Shown piece after piece: positions 45,754 through 54,432 of a stretch of DNA of 64,000 bases. How positions within the stretch are numbered: the first letter of the stretch is position 1; each line of letters begins with the position of its first letter. Location: NCBI GenBank assembly GCA_016716405.1, contig JADJWK010000004.1, positions 434,001 through 498,000 of the forward strand, in the 5' to 3' direction. The notes below the pieces were generated by a model. It did no database searches. It was not told the DNA's origin and saw only the letters and a list, made by a program, of their open reading frames with translations. The position numbers and the translations under genes were made by a program. The DNA is from Candidatus Melainabacteria bacterium (GTDB taxonomy: Bacteria > Cyanobacteriota > Vampirovibrionia > Obscuribacterales > Obscuribacteraceae).

Positions 45754-45781
45754 CTAGCTAGTGGATAGAGGAGCTTGATTG

Positions 45782-46405
45782 ATGGCAGACAGGGCCACTG
45801 AAGCACAGACCCCGGCCGGGCAAGATCCCGGGAGCAATCTGGAGCATGCGGTCAGTGAAGGCTGGGGCAAATTCACCGGATTTCTCAAACGCGGCGCGCA
45901 CAGAGCCGGCGACCTGATCGAGTCCGGGGTTGAGAGAGCGCGACAGATCGATACCGGAGAGCTTGCCGAGAAAGGCAAGGGCGTCGCCACCGAAGGTCTC
46001 AACGTCATCCGGGGTGAATCGGGCACAAAGGCCGATGGCGTCTCGGACGAAATCGTCAGATGGGTTCCCCAGGCTCAGATTCTTCGCCGGGGAGCGGAAG
46101 CCCTCAAGCAGTCCGGAGCCGAGCGTAAAGTCCTGGGCGACGGCCAGGGCGAGGTAACCGCCAGGCCTTTCATAGAAGCCGGTACAGACGCTCTTCCGAA
46201 TCCTAATAGTGCCGGCAGGATCATGGACGTGGTCCGCAGAAGCGAAGGCGGGAGCGGCGTCGTGGCAAGCGGCAACACTCCGGAGCTCGGCGGTGTCACC
46301 ATCATCGATCCTGATGCTGGAGCTGAAACAATCAGTAATGCCGGTCGCAAGCTGCGCGGCTTTCTGCGCGGTCTTACAGGAGGCGATCAGACAGTCAAGA
46401 AATGA
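45782..46405 (+). CDS. Hypothetical soluble protein
   Basis: A 207-residue protein with no signal peptide or span. The N-terminal half has helical blocks with periodic Gly/Ala (WGKFTGFLKRGAHRAGDLIESGVERARQI, VATEGLNVIRG). The C-terminal half is Gly/Asn/Pro-rich and probably flexible, ending in a basic helix (AGRKLRGFLRGLTGGDQ). ATG 45782 has AGAGGAG 8 nt upstream; a TTG lies directly before it. A promoter lies at 45725-45753. It sits between pilus blocks, but nothing ties it to pili. Family not recognised. Confidence 0.65.
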   Translation: MADRATEAQTPAGQDPGSNLEHAVSEGWGKFTGFLKRGAHRAGDLIESGVERARQIDTGELAEKGKGVATEGLNVIRGESGTKADGVSDEIVRWVPQAQILRRGAEALKQSGAERKVLGDGQGEVTARPFIEAGTDALPNPNSAGRIMDVVRRSEGGSGVVASGNTPELGGVTIIDPDAGAETISNAGRKLRGFLRGLTGGDQTVKK

Positions 46406-46469
46406 TAGACAGCATTGCTAATAGTAGCCCTGGCTGTTAACCTTTTAGATATTCCAGCTGGAGTAAGCT

Positions 46470-47507
46470 ATGAAAGTCCTGGTGATAGGCGGAACCGGAT
46501 TCATCGGTTCGCACGTAGTCAAGAACCTTATCGAAAACGATCACGACACCTCTGTCCTGCACCGGGGGCGGTCTCAAGCCGAATTACCCGAAGGCGCGCG
46601 GTCCGTGGTGGGAGACCGCTCCCTCACCAGAGACCTGAACCGGGTGCTAAAAGAGGCGGCACCGGATGTGATCGTGGACATGATCCCGCGCACCGCGCAG
46701 GAATCCTGGTCTCTCATCAATGCTGCCCGGGGCAACGTCCGGCGCGTGGTTCTGGTCTCCAGCATCGACGTTTATCGCGCTTATAACCGCCTGCGCAAAG
46801 TCGAGCCCGGCACGCCGGATCCGACGCCCCTCAAGGAAGACGCGCCCCTGCGCGAAGTGCTCTTTCCATATCGAGGCAATGCGGTAGACGCTCTGCACCT
46901 GAGCTATATGTACGAAAAGATCCTGGTGGAGCGCCTGGCCGAGAGCGAGAAGACCATGCCTTCGACGATCTTGCGGTTGCCGGTGGTCTTCGGTCCCAAC
47001 GATCCCCAGACCCGAATCTATGATTATCTGAGACGCATGATGGACAAGCGGCCCTTCCTGCTGGTGGGCACGCGCCAGTCCCAGTGGCGCGTCACCCGGG
47101 GCTATGTGGTGGATGTCGCCCGGGCAGTGGCCATGGCGGCAGCCGATGAGAGCGAGGAAAGCCATGTCTTCAACGCCGGGGAGAAAGACCCGGTCAACGA
47201 GCGCGAATGGGTGGAGCTGATCAGCAGCGTCGCCGATTACAAGGGCGAGATCGTCACTGTCGACGATGAGGCTATGCCCGACCATATCAGACAGGATTAC
47301 GACTGGTCCCAGGATCTCACCATCGACACCGGCAAGATCAGAGAGAAGCTTGGCTTTTCCGAGACGGTGGAGCTGAAGCGGGCCCTGGAAGATACCATCG
47401 CCTGGCAGAGCAAGAACCCTCCTTCTGACAAGCTCGAGGAGCAGCTTGACTATGCCGCCGAAGATCAGGCAGCAGCAACGGCGAAACGCTACGCCAATAT
47501 TCAGTAG
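46470..47507 (+). CDS. NAD-dependent epimerase/dehydratase (extended SDR)
   Basis: A 345-residue extended short-chain dehydrogenase, probably acting on a sugar nucleotide. The Rossmann glycine motif (VLVIGGTGFIGSHVV), the SSIDVY active-site strand, the catalytic YxxxK (Y-M-Y-E-K), and the substrate-side blocks (ILRLPVVFGPND, RGYVVDVARAVAMAA, HVFNAGE) are present. The substrate cannot be read from the sequence. ATG start; it follows the hypothetical gene by 64 bases. It could serve glycan synthesis, in keeping with the other sugar genes here. Confidence 0.87.
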   Translation: MKVLVIGGTGFIGSHVVKNLIENDHDTSVLHRGRSQAELPEGARSVVGDRSLTRDLNRVLKEAAPDVIVDMIPRTAQESWSLINAARGNVRRVVLVSSIDVYRAYNRLRKVEPGTPDPTPLKEDAPLREVLFPYRGNAVDALHLSYMYEKILVERLAESEKTMPSTILRLPVVFGPNDPQTRIYDYLRRMMDKRPFLLVGTRQSQWRVTRGYVVDVARAVAMAAADESEESHVFNAGEKDPVNEREWVELISSVADYKGEIVTVDDEAMPDHIRQDYDWSQDLTIDTGKIREKLGFSETVELKRALEDTIAWQSKNPPSDKLEEQLDYAAEDQAAATAKRYANIQ

Positions 47508-47546
47508 ATTAATCGGACGTTTTCCTCTAGTTTTTCTGAAACATGT

Positions 47547-47574
47547 TTGATAATCTGCGTTAAGGACATACAAT
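47547..47574 (+). promoter_or_regulatory. Promoter of the sigma-factor/pilus operon
   Basis: TTGATA (47547-47552, 4 of 6) and TACAAT (47569-47574, 5 of 6) are separated by 16 bases in the AT-rich gap before the sigma-factor gene. Start of transcription would be near 47581, giving a leader of about 25 nt. The downstream genes follow almost without gaps to 54409. Confidence 0.55.
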
Positions 47575-47605
47575 AGGGATTGATCGGATTAACAAGAGAG
47601 AACCA

Positions 47606-48457
47606 GTGAGTAAGAGTTTGCAGACCAAGAGAGCAACTCAGGGACACAACAATAGCGGTCCCAGGGCCGAGGCATCGAAAGCACAAGACCAGATCCACGA
47701 GTGGCTGGCAAAATACTCCAAGACCAGAGACCCTGCTCTGCGGGATTCGATCATCCAGGCGGCTCTGCCCCTGGTCAAGCGAATCGCCTATGGTCTGGCT
47801 CGTCGCTCCACCGACCCGGTGGAAGATCTGATCCAGGTCGGCTCCATCGGTCTGATCAAAGCAGTCGATCAGTTCAAGCCCGACGCCGGCGCCAAGTTCC
47901 AGACTTATGCCACACACCTGATCACCGGCGAGATCCGTCACTATCTCCGGGACAAGACAGCGATGATCCGGGCTCCCCGCGAATTGCAAGAGCTCTCTTT
48001 CCGGATCAACAGGCTGGTGCAGAATCTCACCGCCCGTCTCGGCCGCGAGCCATCGGACGTGGAGATCGCCTCCGAACTCGAGATCCCGGTCAGCCGCGTC
48101 AACGAAGCTTACGAAGTAGATCGCCGTCGCACGCTGATCTCGCTTGATCAAGCGCTTTCCAACGATGCCGGCTCCGAGCAGTCTCTCATCGACACCCTGG
48201 TGGACGGTCGTTATCACAACAACCAGCTCGCCAAAGAAGACCGATTCATGCTTGCCGAAGCGATCAAGCAGCTCCGGGACGGTCTGCGCGAAGTGGTTCA
48301 GCTCACTTTCTACGAGGATCTCAGCCAGACCGAAGTGGCAAGACGCCTGGGAATCTCCCAGATGCAGGTCTCCAGGAGACTGAGAGCGGCCACTGCAGAG
48401 CTTCACAAGATCATCACCCAGAAGACTAAAAAAGGTCCCGGCCAGAAGGGAAGCTGA
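47606..48457 (+). CDS. sigF: RNA polymerase sigma factor, SigB/SigF/SigG subfamily
   Basis: A 283-residue alternative sigma factor. Region 2 (about 60-130) has LPLVKRIAYGLARRSTDPVEDLIQVGSIGLIKAVDQF and AKFQTYATHLITGEIRHYLRD, region 3 has VRAPRELQEL-type sequence (IRAPRELQELSF), and region 4 has LSQTEVARRLGISQMQVSRRLRAA. This is the group-3 SigB/F/G family. In the cyanobacterium Synechocystis, SigF controls pilin transcription; here the gene leads a run into pilD and pilMNO, so a pilus role is plausible. The GTG start has GAGAGA upstream. Its stop overlaps the ABC ATPase start (ATGA). Confidence 0.92.
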   Translation: MSKSLQTKRATQGHNNSGPRAEASKAQDQIHEWLAKYSKTRDPALRDSIIQAALPLVKRIAYGLARRSTDPVEDLIQVGSIGLIKAVDQFKPDAGAKFQTYATHLITGEIRHYLRDKTAMIRAPRELQELSFRINRLVQNLTARLGREPSDVEIASELEIPVSRVNEAYEVDRRRTLISLDQALSNDAGSEQSLIDTLVDGRYHNNQLAKEDRFMLAEAIKQLRDGLREVVQLTFYEDLSQTEVARRLGISQMQVSRRLRAATAELHKIITQKTKKGPGQKGS

Positions 48458-49218
48458 TGAGCTCCGCGGTTGTCATAAGCGCGCGCGGTCTGACCAAGGA
48501 CCGGGTGAGCAGCTTTCTGCGCAAGCGCGTCCGGGTGCTCAGCAGTCTCGATCTCGCTGTCACCAGGGGCGAGACCTACGGGCTTCTCGGTCCCAATGGA
48601 GCCGGCAAGACGACTACTCTCAAGATCCTTCTCGGCCTGCTTCGCCCTGACTCGGGTGAGGCGAGAGTCCTCGACGCGCCGGCCGGGCATCCCGCGGCCC
48701 TGCGGAAGATCGGCTTTCTGCCCGAAAACCCTTATTTCTACAGCCATCTCACTGCCATGGAATTTCTCGACTTTGTCGGTCAGCTCTTCGAGATGCCGGC
48801 GCCGGAACGAAAAACCAGAGCCGGCGAGCTTCTAGCCCGGGTAGGACTGAGCGAGTCCGCCGACAAGCAGATGGTGCGCTTCTCGAAAGGCATGCTCCAG
48901 CGCCTGGGCATCGCCCAGTCCCTGATCAATGATCCGAAAGTGCTTTTTCTCGACGAGCCCATGAGCGGTCTTGATCCCATCGGGCGCAAGGATGTCAGGC
49001 TGATTCTCCAGGAGCTCAAAGAAAAGGGGAAAACAATTTTCTTCAACTCCCACCTTCTCCCCGACGTCAACGAGATCTGCGATAGAGTGGGAGTAATGCA
49101 CCGGGGCAGGCTGGTGAGCGAAGATAGGGTAGCCGACATATCGAGCCGCGGCGATTACCGCGATCTCGAGGAATATTTCCTTCAGCAGGTAGGGAGCGGC
49201 GGTCATGCCGAAGTTTGA
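48457..49218 (+). CDS. ABC transporter ATP-binding protein
   Basis: A 253-residue ATPase subunit. Walker A (GPNGAGKTTTLKILLG), Q-loop region (IGFLPENPYFY), signature (RFSKGMLQRLGIAQ, a variant of LSGGQ), Walker B (VLFLDEPMSGLDPIGR) and the switch His (FFNSHLLPDVNEI) are intact. Sequence style is that of ABC-2-type exporters. It starts inside the sigma-factor stop and overlaps the permease gene by 14 bases. Cargo unknown; the site between sigF and pilus genes suggests a role in pilus-related or envelope export. Confidence 0.93.
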   Translation: MSSAVVISARGLTKDRVSSFLRKRVRVLSSLDLAVTRGETYGLLGPNGAGKTTTLKILLGLLRPDSGEARVLDAPAGHPAALRKIGFLPENPYFYSHLTAMEFLDFVGQLFEMPAPERKTRAGELLARVGLSESADKQMVRFSKGMLQRLGIAQSLINDPKVLFLDEPMSGLDPIGRKDVRLILQELKEKGKTIFFNSHLLPDVNEICDRVGVMHRGRLVSEDRVADISSRGDYRDLEEYFLQQVGSGGHAEV

Positions 49219-49999
49219 CGCTACCCGGGCCATAGCCGTCAACACATTCAGAGAAACCGTCAGGGACCGGGTTCTCTACGCCTTCCTGATATTCGCCTGT
49301 CTCATAACCGTGTCGGGCATTCTCCTCGGTTCGCTGTCTGTCGGTCAGGACATCAGGATAATCGAGGATATCGGGCTGGCGGTGATTGCTATTATCGGCG
49401 GTATCATAACCGTCTTCGCGGGCACCAACCTGGTCACCAAAGAGATCGAGCGCCGCACGGTCTATGTGATTTTCTCGAAACCGGTGACCAGCTGGCAATT
49501 CATCGCCGGCAAGTATCTCGGGCTTGCCATGTGCATTTTCGTGATGCTCTGTCTGATGGGGACTTTTCTAGTTCTTCTCGTCTGGATGGTGGACGGTACG
49601 CACCAGATACAGTTCCATCTTCCCTGGCTCGGCTCGGCTCTGGCCCTGGTCTATCTCGAATTGCTCTTCGTGCTCGCCATGGCCACTACCTTCTCGACCT
49701 TCTCGACGCCTATCATGAGCGTTATCTTCACACTCTCCCTCTGGTTTATCGGACATCTCACCGGCTCGCTCAAGGAGCTCTCGAGCATGTCCAGCAGCCC
49801 TCTGGTGGCAGATATTCTCAACGGTCTCTTCCTGGCCCTGCCAGACCTGGCAGGGCTCACTCGCGTCAGGGCCGAGCTCGCCTACGGACACGCTCCATCC
49901 CAGGAGTTCGTGCTCTTCCTTCTCTGCTACATAGCGGCCTATATACTATTGCTTCTGGGGATGGCAGCCATCGTCAACGAAAGAAGAGAGTTTCCCTAG
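49205..49999 (+). CDS. ABC-2-type transporter permease
   Basis: A 264-residue membrane subunit with six spans. The N-terminal coupling region (AIAVNTFRETVRDRVLYAFLIFACLITVSGILLG) and the block GTNLVTKEIERRTVYVIFSKPVTSWQFIAGKYLG are typical of ABC-2 permeases. The gene overlaps the ATPase gene by 14 bases, and its stop shares a base with the GTG start of pilD. It forms the transporter with the preceding ATPase. Confidence 0.9.
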   Translation: MPKFDATRAIAVNTFRETVRDRVLYAFLIFACLITVSGILLGSLSVGQDIRIIEDIGLAVIAIIGGIITVFAGTNLVTKEIERRTVYVIFSKPVTSWQFIAGKYLGLAMCIFVMLCLMGTFLVLLVWMVDGTHQIQFHLPWLGSALALVYLELLFVLAMATTFSTFSTPIMSVIFTLSLWFIGHLTGSLKELSSMSSSPLVADILNGLFLALPDLAGLTRVRAELAYGHAPSQEFVLFLLCYIAAYILLLLGMAAIVNERREFP

Positions 50000-51222
50000 T
50001 GGAGTTCCTGACAGATCCCGGATTGCTTACTGCCAGAGCGGTGCTTGCCGGTCTTATCGGGATCTGCGTGGGCAGTTTTCTGAATGTGGTGGCACTGCGC
50101 TCCCTGAAAGAGAGAAGCTGGATATGGCCTCCTTCGCACTGCCCGCAGTGCGAGCACGCCCTGGGATTCCCGGATCTGATTCCGATAATCTCTTTTTTCC
50201 TTCTCAAGGGCAGGTGCCGGTATTGCCAGAAACCCGTGGACTGGCACTATCCCCTGGTCGAGCTCGCCACCGGGCTTGCCTTCGTCCTCGTGCTCTATGG
50301 CTACGGCATCTCGATAGAGGGGCTGGCCATGCTGATTTTCGCCTGCACTCTCATCGCCACGACAATTACCGACTTCAAAGAGAAAATCATCCCCCACGAC
50401 ATCACTTATATATCGATGACTCTCGGGATAATCTATCGCAGCTTCTTCCATTTTCCGCTCCAGCCTTTCAAAGCCCAGCCCCTGACTTTCGATCCCGGTT
50501 TGTGGAGCGAATCGCTCCTTAATGTCGGCTTTCACCATGAGGTCTTTCTCGACACCATGGCCGGCATCGGACTGAGCTACATAATCTTCGACTTCATCGC
50601 TTTCTACGGGCTCAAGATGGTGCTCTTTCTGGGCGGAGGAGAAACAGGCTCGCAGGAATCAGCGACAGAGACTCTGGAAGCGGACCCGCAGATCGACGGC
50701 TCTTTCGATCTCGGAGTCGAGCGAAAGTCCGGGGAGGAAGATGAGGAGCTCATCGTCATGGGCGGCGCCGACGCGGTTCTGGCGGCGGTAATAGCGGCCT
50801 GGCTCGGCATGGGCAGCATGCTCGTATCAGTCCTGCTCGCGTTTCTCGTGGGCGCCATCATGGCCTCCGCCTATCTTTTCGTCGATATGGGCAAACGCGG
50901 AGTTCTCTCCTCCTGCATCAAGCCGGCCCTGATTGGCTTCGGTCTGGCTGCGGCGATAACCGCTCTTCCCCTGGGCTGGCTGATGACCATGTTCGGCAAC
51001 ACCGAGGGCTATATCAGTCAGTTTGTCACTTTCGTCCTTGTCGCCGGTCTCTGCGGAGCCGTGCTGGGGGCGATCTGTCACGGCTCGCGCTTTCGCCATC
51101 ATTTCCCCTTCGGGCCGGCTCTGGCCTGCGGGGCCGCCATAGTCATGTTCCAGTGCTGCACGAAAGGCGGCGGTGCCATCCTCATCCCCTGGGGCATAAT
51201 TACCCAGGGGAGCATGTTCTAG
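49999..51222 (+). CDS. pilD: Prepilin leader peptidase PilD with central insertion
   Basis: The aspartyl membrane protease that cleaves and N-methylates prepilins. The N-terminal methyltransferase part has GSFLNVVALR and the zinc site C-P-Q-C (47-50) and C-R-Y-C (72-75). Catalytic Asp 1 lies in TDFKEKIIPHD (about 124), and Asp 2 in MGGADAVLAAVIAAWLG (about 256), where the usual G-x-G-D reads G-G-A-D. It has 407 residues, well above the usual 250-290. The excess is mostly a loop between the two Asp residues that includes an acidic stretch (about 213-250). The start is GTG 49999, immediately at the permease stop; earlier in-frame codons lie in the permease gene. Confidence 0.9.
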   Translation: MEFLTDPGLLTARAVLAGLIGICVGSFLNVVALRSLKERSWIWPPSHCPQCEHALGFPDLIPIISFFLLKGRCRYCQKPVDWHYPLVELATGLAFVLVLYGYGISIEGLAMLIFACTLIATTITDFKEKIIPHDITYISMTLGIIYRSFFHFPLQPFKAQPLTFDPGLWSESLLNVGFHHEVFLDTMAGIGLSYIIFDFIAFYGLKMVLFLGGGETGSQESATETLEADPQIDGSFDLGVERKSGEEDEELIVMGGADAVLAAVIAAWLGMGSMLVSVLLAFLVGAIMASAYLFVDMGKRGVLSSCIKPALIGFGLAAAITALPLGWLMTMFGNTEGYISQFVTFVLVAGLCGAVLGAICHGSRFRHHFPFGPALACGAAIVMFQCCTKGGGAILIPWGIITQGSMF

Positions 51223-51238
51223 AGGGAGAACCTTCTCG

Positions 51239-52948
51239 GTGTTCGGCTTCAAGAAAAAACAGGGTCCCACCATCGGTGTCGAGATAAACAGCGACAGCAT
51301 CAGCCTCATGCAGCTGGAGAAGACCCGTGTGGGCATCGAGGTGATCAGGTTCGCCTGCCTACCGGCACCGGCCAACACCGTCCGGGAGGGTCTGGTAACC
51401 GATCCCCAGGCAGTAGGCGCCGTGATCATGAGCTTGCTCGAGGACTCTGGCATACCGGCATCGGGTCCGATGCCGACCATGAACATGTCCATTCCTGCTC
51501 AATCGGCGGTCATCCGCCTGATGCCAGTGCCCACCGGCATGCCTCCGGACGAGCTTGCCGAGGTTGTCACCCAGGAAGCCACCAACCACGTTCCATTTCC
51601 TATCAACGACGCCAATCTCGACTGGTCGCTTATGCCAGCCACCGAAAGAACCGACCCGGACGGCGTCCGGAGAGTCGACGTTATTCTGGCGGCGGTGCAG
51701 CGCTCGATCATCGAGACCTGCTGGCGCACTGCCGACAGTGCCGGCGTTCGCCTTGGCCGGGTCGAGGTCTCGTCCCTGTCGGCAATACGCGGACTCGCTC
51801 TTTCCGGTCACGATTCCCCGGACAAAGTCTCGATGGTGGTCAACATCCGCCAGGACGCCACGGACATCAATATCGTCCGGAGCGCCATGCCTCTTTTCGG
51901 TCGCTCGGTGATCATCGGAATCGAGACCCTTACCGAAGCAGTCTCCCGCAGTCTCGAGGTCGATTTCGACCAGGCTCTCGATCTCCTGCCCGAGATCTCG
52001 CTGTTCGGCAGACCTCCCAAAGACGACCGCAGCGGTCAGGCTGCCCAGGTCGCCCGCACGATTTTTTCGGACATCACCGACGAGCTCGAGCGATCCCTCG
52101 AATTCTACGAATCCCAGGTCGGCGATGTGCGGGTGGACGAGATCATCCTCACCGGCCCGGGCTGCATGCTCCAGAATCTCGATCAATATGTCTCCAGCCG
52201 CATGGGTCACAAAGCTGCCTATGGCAACGCCATGAAGGAGCTGGTCTTCGACCAGACCCTGGTGGTGGAGCGCATGCAGCCCATCCTTGCCTCCCTGGTA
52301 GGCTCCTCGGTGGATCCTGCCTGGAATCCGACTTTCACTGTCGATCTCGATCTGAACAAAGAAGGGCGCCTGCCTCATCTCTTCGATGAGCGCAAGACTC
52401 AGGTCCTCGATGAGGATCGGGAGCTGCCCCCCTGGTTCAGACCGGGTCTGACAGCCGGCGCCGCTCTTCTTGTGCTGGCGTTTCTTTCCTGGTCCTATCT
52501 GGTCTATCTCGATCTTCCCGCCAAGAGCCAGGAAGCCGAAGGCTTGAGCAACAAGATAGTCGAAGCCAAGCACGATCTGACCAAGATCTCAAGTCTCAAG
52601 ACCACGAACACGCATCTCGACACCAGGAGGAAAGTCCTCACCTATCTGATCAATAAGTCCCGTCGCTGGTCCCCCTATCTCCGGGTAATCGCCGAGAATA
52701 CCCCACGAGACGTGCAGATCGAGCAGGTTTTCTTCAACAGCGACAATTTCGTCGTGGAAGGCTACGGCCGGGATTTCGCCTCGGTATCGAATCTGGCCAT
52801 CAATCTCGACGGCAACGACCTGGTGAGCGAAGCAAGAATCAATTTCGCCACTCGCAAAGAGAAAACCAGAGAGGTCGTGACTTTCTCCCTGACCGCCAAC
52901 ACGGACAGGGTGAAACTATCCTCCCGAGCTACGGAGGCCAGCCACTGA
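51239..52948 (+). CDS. pilM: PilM-PilN fusion protein
   Basis: A 569-residue protein joining two pilus assembly parts that are normally separate. Residues 1 to about 365 are PilM, an actin-like cytoplasmic ATPase (TIGVEINSDSISLMQLEK, VTQEATNHVPFPI, ELERSLEFYES, DEIILTGPGCMLQNL). Residues about 366-569 are PilN: a short cytoplasmic entry (VDLDLNKEGRLPHL), one membrane span (about 401-420, AGAALLVLAFLSWSYLVYL), a coiled coil and a periplasmic domain. Normally PilM binds the N-terminal tail of PilN; here the link is covalent. The GTG start has AGGGAGA upstream. No frame disturbance is seen at the junction. Confidence 0.88.
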   Translation: MFGFKKKQGPTIGVEINSDSISLMQLEKTRVGIEVIRFACLPAPANTVREGLVTDPQAVGAVIMSLLEDSGIPASGPMPTMNMSIPAQSAVIRLMPVPTGMPPDELAEVVTQEATNHVPFPINDANLDWSLMPATERTDPDGVRRVDVILAAVQRSIIETCWRTADSAGVRLGRVEVSSLSAIRGLALSGHDSPDKVSMVVNIRQDATDINIVRSAMPLFGRSVIIGIETLTEAVSRSLEVDFDQALDLLPEISLFGRPPKDDRSGQAAQVARTIFSDITDELERSLEFYESQVGDVRVDEIILTGPGCMLQNLDQYVSSRMGHKAAYGNAMKELVFDQTLVVERMQPILASLVGSSVDPAWNPTFTVDLDLNKEGRLPHLFDERKTQVLDEDRELPPWFRPGLTAGAALLVLAFLSWSYLVYLDLPAKSQEAEGLSNKIVEAKHDLTKISSLKTTNTHLDTRRKVLTYLINKSRRWSPYLRVIAENTPRDVQIEQVFFNSDNFVVEGYGRDFASVSNLAINLDGNDLVSEARINFATRKEKTREVVTFSLTANTDRVKLSSRATEASH

Positions 52949-53664
52949 TGCAGAGATCCACCATGATTGCTCTGACTGCGGCTCCTTATCTCGGCGCCGC
53001 GCTTATCTTCGTGACCGGTCTGCAGCCGGCGCTCCAGGACCTCTCCATGGTGACAACGGAGATCGAGGACCGCAAGAAAGAGTATGCCACCCTCGAGCAG
53101 AAAGTCATGCAAAAGCATTCGCTCGAGGCCCGCAAAGCCAGCCTCACCAGACAGATAGCGCGACTGCGCACCTCCGTGCCGTCAAGACCGGATATGGACA
53201 TACTCATGCTCGACCTGGAAAAGATGAGCGAGCAATCCCATACCGATCTGATCGGTCTGGAAGAGCCCGAGACCGCCGGCAATGAAAAGAAAGAAGATCT
53301 CATGGCTCATCTCGTCAAAGAAGTGGGCGGCAAAGTGCCTGCCAAACAAGCCCGCAAGCCGGCACCGGGACAGGCTCCTGTTGAAGCAGTCAAGGAAGAT
53401 CCCCTGGGTCTCAAACACGTATCCCGCCGGGTCTTCATCTCGGGGAGCTATCAGGAGCTCCTGGATTTTCTCTCACAGCTCGAGCGCTACCAGCGCGTGG
53501 TCGGAATCTCGGAGATCGTCCTGGCCCGATCGGATAACGACCCGGAGCTGACTCGCTCGCAGGCCGGCGAGAGAGGCAAGAAGCTCGCCCTGAGCAAACC
53601 GGTCATGTCTTTCCTTATGCACATATACTATCTTCCCGACGACGACGTTGCGCACCAGAAGTGA
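52948..53664 (+). CDS. pilO: Type IV pilus alignment protein PilO
   Basis: A 238-residue inner-membrane protein. It has a short N-terminal span (IALTAAPYLGAALIFVTGL), a coiled coil (about 30-75), a Pro/Lys-rich insertion (about 118-150) and a C-terminal ferredoxin-like domain (HVSRRVFISGSYQELLDFLSQLERYQRVVGISEIVLAR). This is PilO architecture, and it pairs with the PilN part of the preceding fusion. Its ATG overlaps the preceding stop (ATGA). Confidence 0.87.
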   Translation: MQRSTMIALTAAPYLGAALIFVTGLQPALQDLSMVTTEIEDRKKEYATLEQKVMQKHSLEARKASLTRQIARLRTSVPSRPDMDILMLDLEKMSEQSHTDLIGLEEPETAGNEKKEDLMAHLVKEVGGKVPAKQARKPAPGQAPVEAVKEDPLGLKHVSRRVFISGSYQELLDFLSQLERYQRVVGISEIVLARSDNDPELTRSQAGERGKKLALSKPVMSFLMHIYYLPDDDVAHQK

Positions 53665-53671
53665 TACTGAG

Positions 53672-54409
53672 ATGAGAACAAGACTGTTGGCCCTCTTATT
53701 GATAGCCCTTATCGCCGCCGGGGTGACCGTGGCGATCAATAACAACTGGTGGCAGAGAACAGGCAGCACAGCCCGGCCGGTGGCTGTACAAAATGAGAGA
53801 CCAGACAGAAAGCCGGAAAGAAAGACCGCGGCTCAGGCACCACCGGCGAAGCTTCTCACCGGCACCCCTTCCGGCGGCACCCTTTCCGGCGGTATATCGG
53901 CCACGGACAGGGGCGCTGCCAGATTGCTGAGCAGGAGCGTCTCCGGTCGGGAAGACCCCATGAATGCCATAAGCTCTTTCAAGCCATTTCCAAGGGGGCT
54001 TGCAAGCGGAGACTCCAGCAATCCGGATACTATGGATATCCCTCCCCCGCCCGACACCGGTGGTATGAGCGACCTCCTGCCGCCCCCTCCGCCATCCCTG
54101 GCGGAAAGCGATCTGCCCCCACCGCCACCTTCTTTCGATGCAGGCGGGCTCGCAAGCTCCGACTTGCCTCCGCCACCGGAGGATCAGAGCTTGCTGAGAA
54201 TGCTCTCCCTCAATGCCATCATCGGCAATCAGGCGGTGCTCAGCCTGAATGACCGCACCTACCGGAAAACGCACGGACTGAAGCGCTTCATCACGCTCGG
54301 TCCGGGCGAATCCTTCGATTCGGTCACCCTGGTGGCTCTCGACCGGGATCAGGCCATCATCGAAGAGGATGGCCAGCGATCGACTCTGGTCCTGCCGTCA
54401 GTTAGATAA
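53672..54409 (+). CDS. PilP-like inner-membrane pilus protein
   Basis: A 245-residue protein with one N-terminal span (LLALLLIALIAAGVTVAI) and a long flexible linker with several Pro-Pro-Pro-Pro runs (about 135-185). A small C-terminal beta domain follows (LNAIIGNQAVLSLNDRTYRKTHG ... ITLGPGESFDSVTLVALDRDQAIIEEDG). The linker-plus-small-beta-domain plan and its place after pilO match PilP or the GspC homology region, which bind the secretin. PilP is a lipoprotein in many species; here no lipobox is seen. ATG 53672 is preferred over an upstream in-frame start inside pilO. Confidence 0.68.
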   Translation: MRTRLLALLLIALIAAGVTVAINNNWWQRTGSTARPVAVQNERPDRKPERKTAAQAPPAKLLTGTPSGGTLSGGISATDRGAARLLSRSVSGREDPMNAISSFKPFPRGLASGDSSNPDTMDIPPPPDTGGMSDLLPPPPPSLAESDLPPPPPSFDAGGLASSDLPPPPEDQSLLRMLSLNAIIGNQAVLSLNDRTYRKTHGLKRFITLGPGESFDSVTLVALDRDQAIIEEDGQRSTLVLPSVR

Positions 54410-54432
54410 TTCGAACGGGTCCTGGTCCGTGA

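Noticed and set aside
49531..49998. In-frame N-terminal extension of pilD by 156 codons
   Set aside because: It lies inside the ABC permease gene in another frame; GTG 49999 gives the expected prepilin-peptidase start.
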